The position numbers and the translations under genes were made by a program. The notes beneath the pieces are model-generated. The model was not told the DNA's origin and ran no database searches. It saw only the letters and a program-made list of their open reading frames with translations. A stretch of 36,766 nt of DNA from Flavobacteriales bacterium (GTDB lineage Bacteria > Bacteroidota > Bacteroidia > Flavobacteriales_D > Sanyastnellaceae). Shown here in pieces: positions 1-8,710 of this stretch (positions are counted from its first letter, which is position 1; every line of letters begins with the position of its first letter). The stretch is from positions 1 through 36,766 of the forward strand of contig JAGQVX010000024.1 in the NCBI GenBank assembly GCA_020437755.1, read 5' to 3'.

Positions 1-903
1 ACCCACAACGCATTGGATGACCCCAGAAATGAGGACGTCCTGATCTCGATAAACGGCGAATTATTCCCCCGAAAAGAAGCCCGTATCTCGGTATTTGACA
101 GCGGCTATTTAGTGGGCGACGGCGTTTGGGAAGGTATGCGATTGCACAAAGGTGTACTGACTTTTGCCGATCAGCACATGAACCGTCTGTGGCAAGGAGC
201 AAAAACCATTGGAATGTATTTGCCCTTTACACAAAACGAACTTCTGCAGCAGGTTCAAAACACCCTCGATGCCAATCATATGACAGATCATGTCCACGTA
301 AGGATTATGATAACGCGTGGAATTAAGAAAACTCCATCCCAGGACCCACGGCTTACTATTAGTGGTCCCAACGTGGTGATCATCGCGGAGTGGAAGGTGC
401 CTTCCGAAGAAACCTATAAACAAGGGATTTCGCTATTCACAAGTACCATTCGCCGGGGCTCCCCCGATTATCTCGATCCACGCCTCAACTGCCACAGCAA
501 ACTCCACGAAGTGCAGGCACTGATCCAGGCCCTTGAAGCCGGAGCCGACGAAGCACTCATGCTTGATGTGCATGGATTCGTGGCCACGTGCAATGCTACC
601 AATTTCTTTATGGTCAATAACGGCGAGGTATGGACCTCAACCGGACAATACTGCATGAACGGCATCACCCGTAATAATGTGATAGCCATTTGTGAAGCAA
701 GAGGCATAGTCATTCGGCAAAAGAATTTCTCGCTCTTCGATGTTTACGGTGCCGACGAGGCATTTGTCACCGGCACCTTTGGTGGTCTGACACCTGTTGT
801 CAAAGTCGATGGCCGTACCATCCCCACTCTATCGGGTACCATGACACGCAAACTGTCGCAATGGTACCACGAACTTATTGAAGATCAAACCCCTATGAAT
901 TGA
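1..903 (+). CDS. Aminotransferase class IV (branched-chain/D-amino acid type), 5' end probably cut
   Basis: PLP-dependent fold-type IV aminotransferase, the family of branched-chain and D-amino acid aminotransferases and aminodeoxychorismate lyase. Counting from the TTG at 13, the start of the fold is seen around residues 14-41 (NGELFPR, then SVFDSGYLVGDGVWEG). A probable Schiff-base lysine is K163 (NCHSKLHE), followed by GADEALMLD at 177-185 and the phosphate-binding loop TGTFGGLTPV at 253-262. The frame is open from base 1 with no stop and no ATG before the conserved region, so the true start probably lies upstream of the window; TTG at 13 is the fallback. The sulfotransferase-like gene starts 4 bp after the stop, suggesting translational coupling. 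The substrate cannot be decided from sequence; fold assignment is firm, ilvE or dat is not. Confidence 0.88.
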   Translation, partial: THNALDDPRNEDVLISINGELFPRKEARISVFDSGYLVGDGVWEGMRLHKGVLTFADQHMNRLWQGAKTIGMYLPFTQNELLQQVQNTLDANHMTDHVHVRIMITRGIKKTPSQDPRLTISGPNVVIIAEWKVPSEETYKQGISLFTSTIRRGSPDYLDPRLNCHSKLHEVQALIQALEAGADEALMLDVHGFVATCNATNFFMVNNGEVWTSTGQYCMNGITRNNVIAICEARGIVIRQKNFSLFDVYGADEAFVTGTFGGLTPVVKVDGRTIPTLSGTMTRKLSQWYHELIEDQTPMN

Positions 904-907
904 CAAC

Positions 908-1639
908 ATGCTGAACACTACTCAAAAGCGCATTGCCCTTTGGTCGGGCCCTAGGAATATTTCGACGGCTATTATGTACTCCTTCGCTCAACGCAAGGAT
1001 ACCCGGGTGTACGACGAGCCCTTGTACGCATACTACCTCAGTCATTCCAACGCCGCATCCTACCATCCGGGCGCGCAAGAAGTGCTCCAATCGCAGGCCC
1101 GGGACGCAGATGAGGTAATCCAAATGATGCTTGCAGATCATGGCAAACCTGTGGCGTTTTTCAAGCAAATGACCCATCACCTGCTCGACATGGATAGAAG
1201 CTTTCTGGGACAAATGCACAATGTAATCCTCACGCGAAACCCAAAGGACATGCTCCTTTCTTTCTCCAAGGTTATTGAGCATCCGCAAATGCAGGACGTG
1301 GGCTATGCCGCCCACATTGAATTGCTGACGTTTTTACAAAGCATGAATTGTACGCCCATTGTAATTGACTCAGCCAAACTATTGCAAAATCCGGAAAGGG
1401 TGTTGAGAACATGGTGCCGGCTGATGGACCTTGAATTTGATGACGCAATGCTGAGCTGGGAGGCTGGTCCTCGGCCGGAAGATGGTGTTTGGGCACCCTA
1501 CTGGTATGCCAGTGTTCATCAATCCACCGGATTTGGAACGTACACCCCCAAGAATACTGCCCTGCCCGATCACCTCATGCCGCTGTATGAAGAGTGTTTG
1601 CCTCTGTATAATCGGCTGAATGAACTGGCAATAGAGTAA
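908..1639 (+). CDS. Sulfotransferase-like P-loop protein
   Basis: A 243-residue protein with the layout of PAPS-dependent sulfotransferases. A 5'-phosphosulfate-binding-like loop, LWSGPRNIST, lies at residues 11-20. A 3'-phosphate-binding segment, ILTRNPKDMLLSF, lies at 107-119, with R110 and S118 as the expected ligands. There is no signal peptide or membrane segment, so it should be cytosolic. It starts 4 bp after the aminotransferase stop, so the two are probably co-translated and may act on the same small amino or amino-alcohol compound; that link is inference. Some members of this superfamily are not proven sulfotransferases, so the activity is tentative. Confidence 0.75.
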   Translation: MLNTTQKRIALWSGPRNISTAIMYSFAQRKDTRVYDEPLYAYYLSHSNAASYHPGAQEVLQSQARDADEVIQMMLADHGKPVAFFKQMTHHLLDMDRSFLGQMHNVILTRNPKDMLLSFSKVIEHPQMQDVGYAAHIELLTFLQSMNCTPIVIDSAKLLQNPERVLRTWCRLMDLEFDDAMLSWEAGPRPEDGVWAPYWYASVHQSTGFGTYTPKNTALPDHLMPLYEECLPLYNRLNELAIE

Positions 1640-1663
1640 AACGAAACGAACAAACAGATACCC

Positions 1664-1678
1664 CATTTGGCGAATGCC
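1664..1678 (-). repeat. Dispersed motif copy 1 (exact 15-mer)
   Basis: CATTTGGCGAATGCC on the plus strand, an exact match to the window-wide motif GGCATTCGCCAAATG in reverse orientation. It lies in the 62-bp gap between the sulfotransferase-like gene and the alpha/beta hydrolase gene. Confidence 0.75.
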
Positions 1679-1701
1679 GGAAACTGATAAAACACCGAAA
1701 A

Positions 1702-2676
1702 ATGCGCATCTCAATTTCAAGTCTGATACTGATTTTACTGTTCCTGAATGCCAGCGCCCAGGATAGTCCTTTAATTGTGCAACAAAGTCTGATCGAAAAT
1801 TGGGAAGAGCTGCCCGTGTACCCCTACATTTCCGATACTATTGATGGTCGTGTGCAACTGCTGCCCGAATACCGTTTTCTTGATAGTGTTAAAGTGTATC
1901 GCATCACTTACATGAGCGACGGTCTGCGGGTCACAGGGTACCTGGGTGTTCCGGCGGGCGATGGTCCACACCCGTGCATCATTTACAACCGGGGAGGAAA
2001 CAAAAATTTTGGTGCGGTAACCCCGGCAATGGTCGTATTTTGGATGGGTAGTCTCTTGCGCGAAGGATACGTGGTGATTGCCAGCAACTACCGCGGAAAT
2101 GGCGGTGGAGAGGGAATGGAAGAATTTGGGGGTAAAGATGTAGACGACGTTGTGATCCTCCCCGCTGTGCTCGCTGAAATCCCTGAAGCCGATACCTCGC
2201 GTATAGGTATGTACGGCTGGAGCCGAGGTGGAATGATGACCTATATGGCCATGACCAGAATGCCCGAACTCCGCGCTGTAGCAGTGGGTGGAGGCGTGAC
2301 CGATCATTTCACCCTGCTGGCCGACCGTCCGGGTATGGAATCGGTGTATCAGGAACTGGTGCCCGACTACGAAAACCGTCGTGACGCGGCACTGGAAGAG
2401 CGATCGGCAGTGATGTGGGCTGATCAAATACCCACCAACATCCCCATGCTGATTATGCACGGCACGTCCGATTGGCGGGTTAAACCCGATCAAAGCCTCA
2501 GACTGGCTCTTGAATTGGAAAAATACCGCATCCCCTTTCGCCTGATCATGTTTGAAGGAGGGGATCATGGATTGAGTGAATTCAATTCAGAAGTGGAGGA
2601 GCAGGCGCTGCATTGGTTCAATAAATATGTGCGCGATAAAGAACCGCTGCCCGATATGGAGTATCATGGGAAGTAA
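1702..2676 (+). CDS. Secreted alpha/beta hydrolase, S9 prolyl-oligopeptidase-like
   Basis: A 324-residue exported serine hydrolase. Residues 1-19 form a signal peptide ending NASA before Q20. The nucleophile elbow GWSRGG at 172-177 gives catalytic S174. D257 (GTSDWRV) and H289 (GGDHGL) complete the triad in the expected order and spacing. The elbow and D-x-x-V spacing are those of the S9 peptidase/dienelactone-hydrolase group, but the N-terminal propeller of true prolyl oligopeptidases is absent, so esterase or short-peptide hydrolysis are both possible. It should act in the periplasm or be attached to the envelope. It is separated from the upstream pair by 62 bp and converges on the nucleotidyltransferase gene, with 19 bp between the stops. 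Confidence 0.85.
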   Translation: MRISISSLILILLFLNASAQDSPLIVQQSLIENWEELPVYPYISDTIDGRVQLLPEYRFLDSVKVYRITYMSDGLRVTGYLGVPAGDGPHPCIIYNRGGNKNFGAVTPAMVVFWMGSLLREGYVVIASNYRGNGGGEGMEEFGGKDVDDVVILPAVLAEIPEADTSRIGMYGWSRGGMMTYMAMTRMPELRAVAVGGGVTDHFTLLADRPGMESVYQELVPDYENRRDAALEERSAVMWADQIPTNIPMLIMHGTSDWRVKPDQSLRLALELEKYRIPFRLIMFEGGDHGLSEFNSEVEEQALHWFNKYVRDKEPLPDMEYHGK

Positions 2677-2695
2677 GCTTGCATGAGTGAGTGAC

Positions 2696-3391
2696 TCACC
2701 TGCCCATCGCTGAGATTGCCTCCAGCTTTTCAAGCACGATTCCCCTGCGAACTGCCGCAGTGTATAGATTGATGTGACATTCGACAATTTCATTTCGGTG
2801 GGGATGCTCCAAAATTTCCTGAGCCATCCCCGACAGAAATGAAATGACATCATCTCCTGCCATGGCCACAGAATTGACTACCTCCAGATTATTATCGATG
2901 GTGTAGACGATATCTTCAAAATCGTGACTTGAACGCGGGTCGCCCCCACGACTTTTAAAAGCCTCCCATTTACTTGCAAGAAATAACCCTACCGGAAGAA
3001 TTTTAATGCTGGTTGCCCCTATTGACACATGCTCAGCCACCTGAAATCCAGGCTTGAGCCACTTATTCGTCGGTCCCAATTCCGTAGCTTCAATAGGTAT
3101 AAAATCGATCAGAATATCCTGAAATCTATAGCGGTACAAAACCTCTTCAGAAATAGCTGGATGAAATCGCTTAGCGGCCAAACGTTCACGTAAATGTTCC
3201 ATTTCGCCATAAGTACTAACCTGAACTGAAACGTCTATGTCGGTGGTAGGTCTAGGTTGCTCAGCTCCTTTGTCGGTCACGTACAAACTCAGTGTTGCTC
3301 CTCCCACGAATATGACCTCATCTTTTATTTCTTCCAAAGCTAGGGCAACACGCTCAACAACTTTCAGACTGATCGTACGATTTCTAAGCAC
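2696..3391 (-). CDS. Nucleotidyltransferase-fold protein, AbiEii/MenT-like candidate toxin
   Basis: A 231-residue protein with the minimal nucleotidyltransferase signature: FVGGATLSLY near residues 28-37 followed by RPTTDIDV near 47-54, which supplies the paired metal-binding aspartates (D-x-D). This is the arrangement in AbiEii/AbiGii and MenT-type toxins, which transfer nucleotides to tRNA or protein targets. The start is GTG at 3391 and overlaps the upstream HTH gene by 8 nt, so the pair is translationally coupled. The C-terminal half is helical with no recognised domain. The fold is well supported; toxin activity is inferred from fold plus partner and is not shown by sequence. Confidence 0.75.
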   Translation of the reverse strand: MLRNRTISLKVVERVALALEEIKDEVIFVGGATLSLYVTDKGAEQPRPTTDIDVSVQVSTYGEMEHLRERLAAKRFHPAISEEVLYRYRFQDILIDFIPIEATELGPTNKWLKPGFQVAEHVSIGATSIKILPVGLFLASKWEAFKSRGGDPRSSHDFEDIVYTIDNNLEVVNSVAMAGDDVISFLSGMAQEILEHPHRNEIVECHINLYTAAVRRGIVLEKLEAISAMGR

Positions 3392-3902
3392 GTAATATTC
3401 TCTTTTGAATCATGTCAAAGGCAATGTTCTGCTCGCGGGCTTTGCCCATTCTCAATGCATCGGTCAAAGCAACCAATTCATACAAACATGAATCCAGCAA
3501 ACATGCCTCTGGCACATTGGGATGCAGGGGTTCAACGGCAAATCCTCGGATCTCTCCATGTCCGTGTGGCCAAGCCAACTGTTCCTCACTTAAAATCTCA
3601 CTATTCAAAGGAGCTGCCGAATGCCCGGTACCAATTCCACGTACCATCGCTCCGGGTCGTTGAGGAAAAACATAGCGCAAACCATACTTTAAAAAGTCCA
3701 ACAAAGACATTTTGTTGACCGTGCGCTTATCGCTGCCTATCAAGCCGGCAATGGTTGATCTGTTGATGCTTTCACTTATTTCACTTTGACTAATTTTCAA
3801 TTCATTGGCCAAGTCCTTCATTAGCCAGTGAGATTCTTCAAGACAAATAATTTTAAGGAGCACAACGATATCGTGTGGCCTCATTCCATTATGCTTTTTC
3901 AT
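3384..3902 (-). CDS. Helix-turn-helix protein, candidate antitoxin/regulator
   Basis: A 172-residue protein. Residues about 10-55 form a winged-helix-like HTH (LMKDLANELKISQSEISESI). The C-terminal part carries conserved-looking blocks GTGHSAAPL and WPHGHGEIRGFAVEPLHPNV, then a helical segment with ALRMGKAREQN. It is the first gene of a two-gene operon with the nucleotidyltransferase and overlaps it by 8 nt. The order regulator-then-NTase is that of AbiEi/AbiEii-like toxin-antitoxin systems, but this is not the classical AbiEi antitoxin. The start ATG at 3902 is clear. A palindromic element at 3945-3969 just upstream could be its own operator. Confidence 0.7.
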   Translation of the reverse strand: MKKHNGMRPHDIVVLLKIICLEESHWLMKDLANELKISQSEISESINRSTIAGLIGSDKRTVNKMSLLDFLKYGLRYVFPQRPGAMVRGIGTGHSAAPLNSEILSEEQLAWPHGHGEIRGFAVEPLHPNVPEACLLDSCLYELVALTDALRMGKAREQNIAFDMIQKRILRA

Positions 3903-3944
3903 CCGCCGTGAGTTTTACCAAATACGAAGATAACAATAATTCGT

Positions 3945-3969
3945 GATTCGCGTATTGCGATTCGCGAAT
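3945..3969. promoter_or_regulatory. Candidate operator: perfect palindrome plus direct repeat
   Basis: ATTCGCGAAT at 3960-3969 is a perfect 10-bp palindrome. The half-site GATTCGCG occurs at 3945-3952 and again at 3959-3966, 14 bp apart. The element lies 43-67 bp upstream of the HTH gene start, where an autoregulatory operator would sit. A weak -7-like TATCTTCG on the minus strand lies between it and the gene. Confidence 0.45.
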
Positions 3970-4108
3970 AAAGATTTCACTTTCTGTATAATTCAGCAAA
4001 GTCTGTAGCTTGCTTTTACTTTCTGGATTGCCTACCAAAAGTAGTCGAGGAAACACCAATAAACGTCCGAATTGACTCACAACAAGGAACACCCAGGGCA
4101 CACCCCCC

Positions 4109-6490
4109 CTAATGCCGTCGCCCACCGCCTGAATAGGTCATGGCCTCTCCCTTACCAAAACTCACACTAACGCCCAGAGTAATAAACCTGCCGCGTCGAT
4201 TGTAATTGTATAAATAGTAATTGGGTTGATCTACAAAAGACTCGCGCTTGCGCGAAGCAAATATGTCGCGAACTGCAAAATTCACTACCACCCGCCCGTC
4301 TTTAATCTTCTTCCGCAAGCCAAAATCGCCCGATGCAAATCCGGAGCTGTACCCCTGAACCGTCTGCTCACGAGATTGATAACTACCGGTCAGTTCCACA
4401 TCAAATTGATACTTCAACTTGATCTTGGCCGTGAGCCTTGAAGACCATTGATCATTGGAGAAAGAAAAATCCTGACTTCCATACTGCCCCTTGCGATCAA
4501 AACGGCCATAATTAAAATCACCATTGAAGGTGAGCCACTTCAGAGGCTGATACTTCCCGTTCAGCTCAAATCCGGTTTTTCTCCGCGATCCCACATTCTC
4601 GGGTCGGTTTATCGTGACGTTATCTTCAAATGTGGCAATGTTCTCAATGACATCGGTCGTATATAAGTGATAGATGCTCGTGTTGATTGATGCCTTTTGG
4701 AAAATGAAGATGGCTGTTAGTTCGTATGAATCGCCAAATTCGGGTCCAAGCTTCGGGTTTCCGGTTCGAATGCTGTACGTGTTTCGAATATTGAAAAACG
4801 GATTTAGATCCCACAATCTCGGACGGAAAATGCGTCGAGAATAACCCGTCTGCATCGAAAACATTTCATTGAACTTGTACGAAAGGTGGGCCGACGGGAA
4901 GAAATTGGTGTACAATTGGTTGTTAGCTTCGTTGGTGTTGATCAATGTGGTTCGCAAATCAGTATTCTCAACACGCACCCCAAGCTTCACTCCCCACTTC
5001 TTGCCTTCGTAAGCTCCCGTTCCATACACCCCTAATACTTTCTGGTTATAAGCAAAGTTGTTCGTCAAACCGCTGTCTGCAACCCATACCCCATTTACAT
5101 CATCGAATACCGCATAGTCATTACCCACATCCTGGATATCATACATGCTCCCCAGCTCAATCGTTACTGCTTTCGTAAGGGGATTGGTATAGTCCAGTTT
5201 AAAGGTGTGGTCACCCTCATGGAAAGTGGTTTGGGTCTTCTGCAAATTCACGAACAGATCCTCCGATGCCGACTCATTTCTGAACTCTGAAGACTGATCT
5301 TTTCCGAAAAATCTACCCGTGGCACTGAACAATAAAACATGGTCCTTGTGACTCGTAAACTGCTTCTTGTACTGCAAGTCATACTGATACTTTGGATTCA
5401 GGGCTCCGGTCTCTTCAACCCGGGTGTACTGAGTAGCCAACTCTCCGTCGGGGTGATAGAAAAAGAATTCCGTCTCAGAAGGCTGACTCTCCCATTCATA
5501 AGCGAAATTACCTGATAACGTGATGGTATTCAGCTTATTAATATAGTAATCGGCCCCCAAAGTTATATTGGCAAACTTCTCATCACGATACGATACTCCC
5601 TCACTCCGGATAAGTGAATCGGTAAGTAAATTGAGGTTTTCGCTCCGGCTGTAAAAAGGCATGGATCGATAGCCTCCACCAATCTGAGTGAACAAGTTGA
5701 ACTTCTCCGTACGACGGTTCAAACTCACTCCAATACTGTGGTTGTGCGGATACCCTGCATTCACTGAAATGGATCCATTAAAACCCTTCTTCTCATCCTT
5801 CTTCAATACGATATTGATGATCCCCGACGTACCCCCCGCCTCATACTTGGCCGATGGATTGGTAATCACCTCAACACTCTCAATCATGTCGGCCGTAATC
5901 GTACCCAGCGCCTTTCCGGGATCGTCCGACAACACTGAAGGCTTACCATTGATCAAAATCTGAACACCTGAATTCCCTCTCAACTTCACGTTCCCCTCAA
6001 TATCTACATTCACCGATGGTACATTGTTCAACACTTCCAATGCACCCATTCCCGTTGAACTGATGTCCTTTCCAACATTAAAAACACGCTTGTCCAATTT
6101 GAACTCCACCGTAGATCGCTCTGCAGTTACCTCGGCCTCATCCAAATTGGTAGTACTCCTCTCCAAACGGAGAATTCCCAGATCCACAAGACCTCCCACA
6201 CGCTCCCAATCCGTTACAGACATTTTCTCATAACCTATGAACGAAATCTCCAGTCTGATATCGGCTCCTCGCACCTGAATCGAAAACTTGCCCTCAATAT
6301 CTGTGGTTGTCCCGGTTAGCATTTGGCCTTGTGCCACCTCAATAACGGCAACCGTGACGTATGGAAGGGGCTCATCCGACTGGGCATCAACTACCTGCCC
6401 TGTGAACAGCATGCCGCCCTGAGCCAACAAAAGGGAAGATAGCAGTACTCCCCAAATCGTTAAAATCGAATGGATAATGAAGTTTTTCAA
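4109..6490 (-). CDS. Outer-membrane beta-barrel receptor with CarboxypepD_reg-like and plug domains
   Basis: A 793-residue TonB-dependent-receptor-like protein. Residues 1-24 are a signal peptide ending LLAQ. A carboxypeptidase-regulatory-like beta-sandwich follows at about 28-115 (GQVVDAQSDEPLPYVTVAV), then the plug at about 130-232 (VKLRGNSGVQILINGKP; GGTSGIINIVLKK). The rest is a long barrel of the OMP_b-brl_3 type, rich in aromatic-ended strands, ending near GVSVSF with a short Gly/Arg/His tail. The start must be TTG at 6490: an in-frame TGA lies 12 nt upstream and no ATG precedes the signal peptide. The substrate is unknown; no TonB box can be assigned with confidence. It is transcribed divergently from the next receptor. 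Confidence 0.88.
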   Translation of the reverse strand: MKNFIIHSILTIWGVLLSSLLLAQGGMLFTGQVVDAQSDEPLPYVTVAVIEVAQGQMLTGTTTDIEGKFSIQVRGADIRLEISFIGYEKMSVTDWERVGGLVDLGILRLERSTTNLDEAEVTAERSTVEFKLDKRVFNVGKDISSTGMGALEVLNNVPSVNVDIEGNVKLRGNSGVQILINGKPSVLSDDPGKALGTITADMIESVEVITNPSAKYEAGGTSGIINIVLKKDEKKGFNGSISVNAGYPHNHSIGVSLNRRTEKFNLFTQIGGGYRSMPFYSRSENLNLLTDSLIRSEGVSYRDEKFANITLGADYYINKLNTITLSGNFAYEWESQPSETEFFFYHPDGELATQYTRVEETGALNPKYQYDLQYKKQFTSHKDHVLLFSATGRFFGKDQSSEFRNESASEDLFVNLQKTQTTFHEGDHTFKLDYTNPLTKAVTIELGSMYDIQDVGNDYAVFDDVNGVWVADSGLTNNFAYNQKVLGVYGTGAYEGKKWGVKLGVRVENTDLRTTLINTNEANNQLYTNFFPSAHLSYKFNEMFSMQTGYSRRIFRPRLWDLNPFFNIRNTYSIRTGNPKLGPEFGDSYELTAIFIFQKASINTSIYHLYTTDVIENIATFEDNVTINRPENVGSRRKTGFELNGKYQPLKWLTFNGDFNYGRFDRKGQYGSQDFSFSNDQWSSRLTAKIKLKYQFDVELTGSYQSREQTVQGYSSGFASGDFGLRKKIKDGRVVVNFAVRDIFASRKRESFVDQPNYYLYNYNRRGRFITLGVSVSFGKGEAMTYSGGGRRH

Positions 6491-6514
6491 GTCTTTAGAT
6501 CAGCTTATACCCGG

Positions 6515-6522
6515 CAAAAATA
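6515..6522 (-). promoter_or_regulatory. -7 promoter element for the minus-strand receptor
   Basis: TATTTTTG on the minus strand matches the Bacteroidota -7 consensus TAnnTTTG at every fixed position. It predicts a transcription start about 15-20 nt before the TTG start codon at 6490. No convincing -33 TTG is seen at the usual spacing. Confidence 0.45.
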
Positions 6523-6683
6523 ACGAAGCACATGCTCCAATCTTCCCAATGGACGCAAAATAGCATCGCCATTTACCTCCAAAATTGGAGAGTCAGTAGG
6601 TATGACGACAAATTTGACAAAACCATGTGTTTCTCGTCTGCATTTCTGCGCAATCTTCGCAGCCGAAACCAACAACACCAACC

Positions 6684-8663
6684 ATGACCAAGACATGGAT
6701 CACCATCATCTTACTGTTATTCAATACTTTAATCCTGGCCCAAACCCCAACCACCTGGCCCGAAGCCATCGTCTCCGCCTCACATGTAGAGAGTCCCGGC
6801 CGACAATCAGGTCGCAATGTTCAGGTAATTTCTTCGCTCGAAATCAGCGAACTACCAGTGAACTCTTTCGATGAATTATTGCACTACGTTGCCGGTGTCA
6901 ACATCAACAGTAGGGGTGGATTTGGAGTCCAGTCTGACGTGGGTATGAGAGGCAGCACTTTCGCTCAGGTTTTGATTATGATCGACCATCAACGATTCAA
7001 TGATCCACTCACCGGACACTTCAACTTTTATCTGCCCGTTCCGCTCAGCGAAATCGATCATATCGAAATTATCCGTGGCCCAGCCGCCGCCGCCTTTGGA
7101 GCCGATGCAGTGGGTGGTGTGGTACACGTGTTCACAAAGTCCTATGTTGACCGGGAAATCGACAAGCGGTACCAAACCAACGGCGAAATTACCTTCGGCG
7201 AGCATGATCTGCGGATGCAGGATGTTGCCATGAACATTAATGAAAAGGGCCTTCTATTTTCAGCCGCCATTCGAAATGTAGTCTCAGATGGAGAAACCTA
7301 CAATAATCCCAACTTTGCATCGGGCGTAAGTACCGACACCACCTACAATAGCCGGTTCAATTTGCAAAGCCAAACGTACTCGCTGGGTTATGTGGTTAAT
7401 GAGAACTTCAAGCTCTATGCCCGCGCCGGAATTGATCGACGTGACTTCAACGCCAAGTACTTTTACACCGCCAGTTCCTTCGACGAATCGGTGGAGCAGG
7501 TCAATCAAAACTGGCTGCATGGTGCTGCCTCATGGTTCAAAAACAATCACTTCATCGAAGCCTCGGTGAGCTACAAGTACCTTGAGGATCGCTTCGTTTT
7601 CAATCCTGCGTTCGAGGCCAATCAGCACGAGGTGACACAATGGGTGGGTCAGCTATTCCACCGCTTTTCATACGCCGAACGATGGCAGTTTGCCTATGGC
7701 GGTCAGTTGGTGAACAAGTACATTCAAAGCACCGACCGTGGCAATCACGAAAATCTTTCTTTTGGGGTTTTTGGGGAGGCATCCGCCAAATGGTTTACGA
7801 ACCTGCACTCCCACGTGGCTCTACGTGTCGAAAACGATGAAAACTTCGGAACCTCGGTGCTTCCGCAAGCAAGTGTGAGCTACACGTTGAAACAATTTGT
7901 CGTTCGTGCAGCATACGGACAAGCATTCCGCGCCCCCGACTTCACCGAACGGTTTGTTTCCTACCAAATTGACAGCCTCTCCCCCGGTCGCAACGCAGGC
8001 AATCCTGATCTCCGCGCTGAAAAAAGCACTTCTTATGAATTGGGGGCCGACTACAACGTGTCCAATAAAGCGCAAGTAGCCGTTACTGCTTTCTACAGGA
8101 TGTCAGACAACCTCATCGATTTCACCCAAACAAACGCCGATGACATCACCAACCTGAACAACTTGTACGCCGGTGCTGACTATCTGTACGCAACCAATTT
8201 GGCGTATGCCAACACACTTGGAGCCGAATTCACAGCACGCTACAAGCACGAGTTTTCCACTCAATTAAAAGGGACAGCCGGGCTCGCTTACACCTGGTTA
8301 CAAACAGAAACCGGAGAAGCCACCCTTTCAAAATATGTGGCCAATCACCCCACCCACATGCTCAATGGAACGATGGATCTGACGTGGAGGAAACTTAGCC
8401 TGTTGGCTGCTGCAACTTTCACACAACGCAACCCCGATGTCAACGCATCCATTGATGCAGCCATTCCACGCAACTATACGCTATTGGATATGCAATTGCG
8501 CTTTGCGATAAGAAGCAACTTCAGCCTGTTCGTGAAAGTAAATAACGCCCTCGACACGCGATATCAGGAAATACTGGGAGCCCCCATGCCCGGACGATGG
8601 GTAGCCGCCGGATTGAAATGGGACGTGAGGATATATCAACTTCCCAGGTCGCCTTTCTTATGA
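6684..8663 (+). CDS. TonB-dependent receptor (BtuB/siderophore-receptor-like)
   Basis: A 659-residue outer-membrane receptor. ATG at 6684 was chosen because it places a compact signal peptide at the N-terminus (MTKTWITIILLLFN, cleavage after ILAQ); a longer frame from 6627 adds 19 residues that would spoil it. The plug spans roughly residues 40-160 and shows GVNINSRGGFGVQSDVGMRG, then IEIIRGPAAAAFGADAVGG, the classic plug motif. The remainder is a 22-strand-type barrel. The C-terminus has the receptor signature NNALDTRYQEILGAPMPGR and a final extended strand. Unlike the divergent neighbour it has no carboxypeptidase-like domain. The substrate (iron chelate, cobalamin or other) cannot be told from sequence. 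Confidence 0.88.
   Translation: MTKTWITIILLLFNTLILAQTPTTWPEAIVSASHVESPGRQSGRNVQVISSLEISELPVNSFDELLHYVAGVNINSRGGFGVQSDVGMRGSTFAQVLIMIDHQRFNDPLTGHFNFYLPVPLSEIDHIEIIRGPAAAAFGADAVGGVVHVFTKSYVDREIDKRYQTNGEITFGEHDLRMQDVAMNINEKGLLFSAAIRNVVSDGETYNNPNFASGVSTDTTYNSRFNLQSQTYSLGYVVNENFKLYARAGIDRRDFNAKYFYTASSFDESVEQVNQNWLHGAASWFKNNHFIEASVSYKYLEDRFVFNPAFEANQHEVTQWVGQLFHRFSYAERWQFAYGGQLVNKYIQSTDRGNHENLSFGVFGEASAKWFTNLHSHVALRVENDENFGTSVLPQASVSYTLKQFVVRAAYGQAFRAPDFTERFVSYQIDSLSPGRNAGNPDLRAEKSTSYELGADYNVSNKAQVAVTAFYRMSDNLIDFTQTNADDITNLNNLYAGADYLYATNLAYANTLGAEFTARYKHEFSTQLKGTAGLAYTWLQTETGEATLSKYVANHPTHMLNGTMDLTWRKLSLLAAATFTQRNPDVNASIDAAIPRNYTLLDMQLRFAIRSNFSLFVKVNNALDTRYQEILGAPMPGRWVAAGLKWDVRIYQLPRSPFL
7779..7793 (+). 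repeat. Dispersed motif copy, one mismatch
   Basis: GGCATCCGCCAAATG differs from GGCATTCGCCAAATG only at the sixth base. It lies inside the TonB receptor gene, read there as A-S-A-K-W. Confidence 0.5.
8198..8210 (-). repeat. Dispersed motif copy, weak
   Basis: TTTGGCGTATGCC matches the 13-bp core TTTGGCGAATGCC at 12 of 13 positions. It lies in the same TonB receptor gene, read as N-L-A-Y-A. This could be a chance match. Confidence 0.3.
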
Positions 8664-8710
8664 TTTCTTTAACTTCATAGGCTAATCCATCGTGTAATCA
8701 TCTCCTGACT

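Noticed and set aside
1771..2568. 265-codon minus-strand frame
   Set aside because: It is antisense to the alpha/beta hydrolase, which has a full catalytic triad.
2687..2699. GTGAG-TGA-CTCAC hairpin between convergent genes
   Set aside because: It has a short stem, no T-run, and overlaps a stop codon.
3889..4125. 78-codon minus-strand frame between the receptor and HTH genes
   Set aside because: It overlaps both neighbours, has no recognisable domain, and lies over the palindromic upstream region of the HTH gene.
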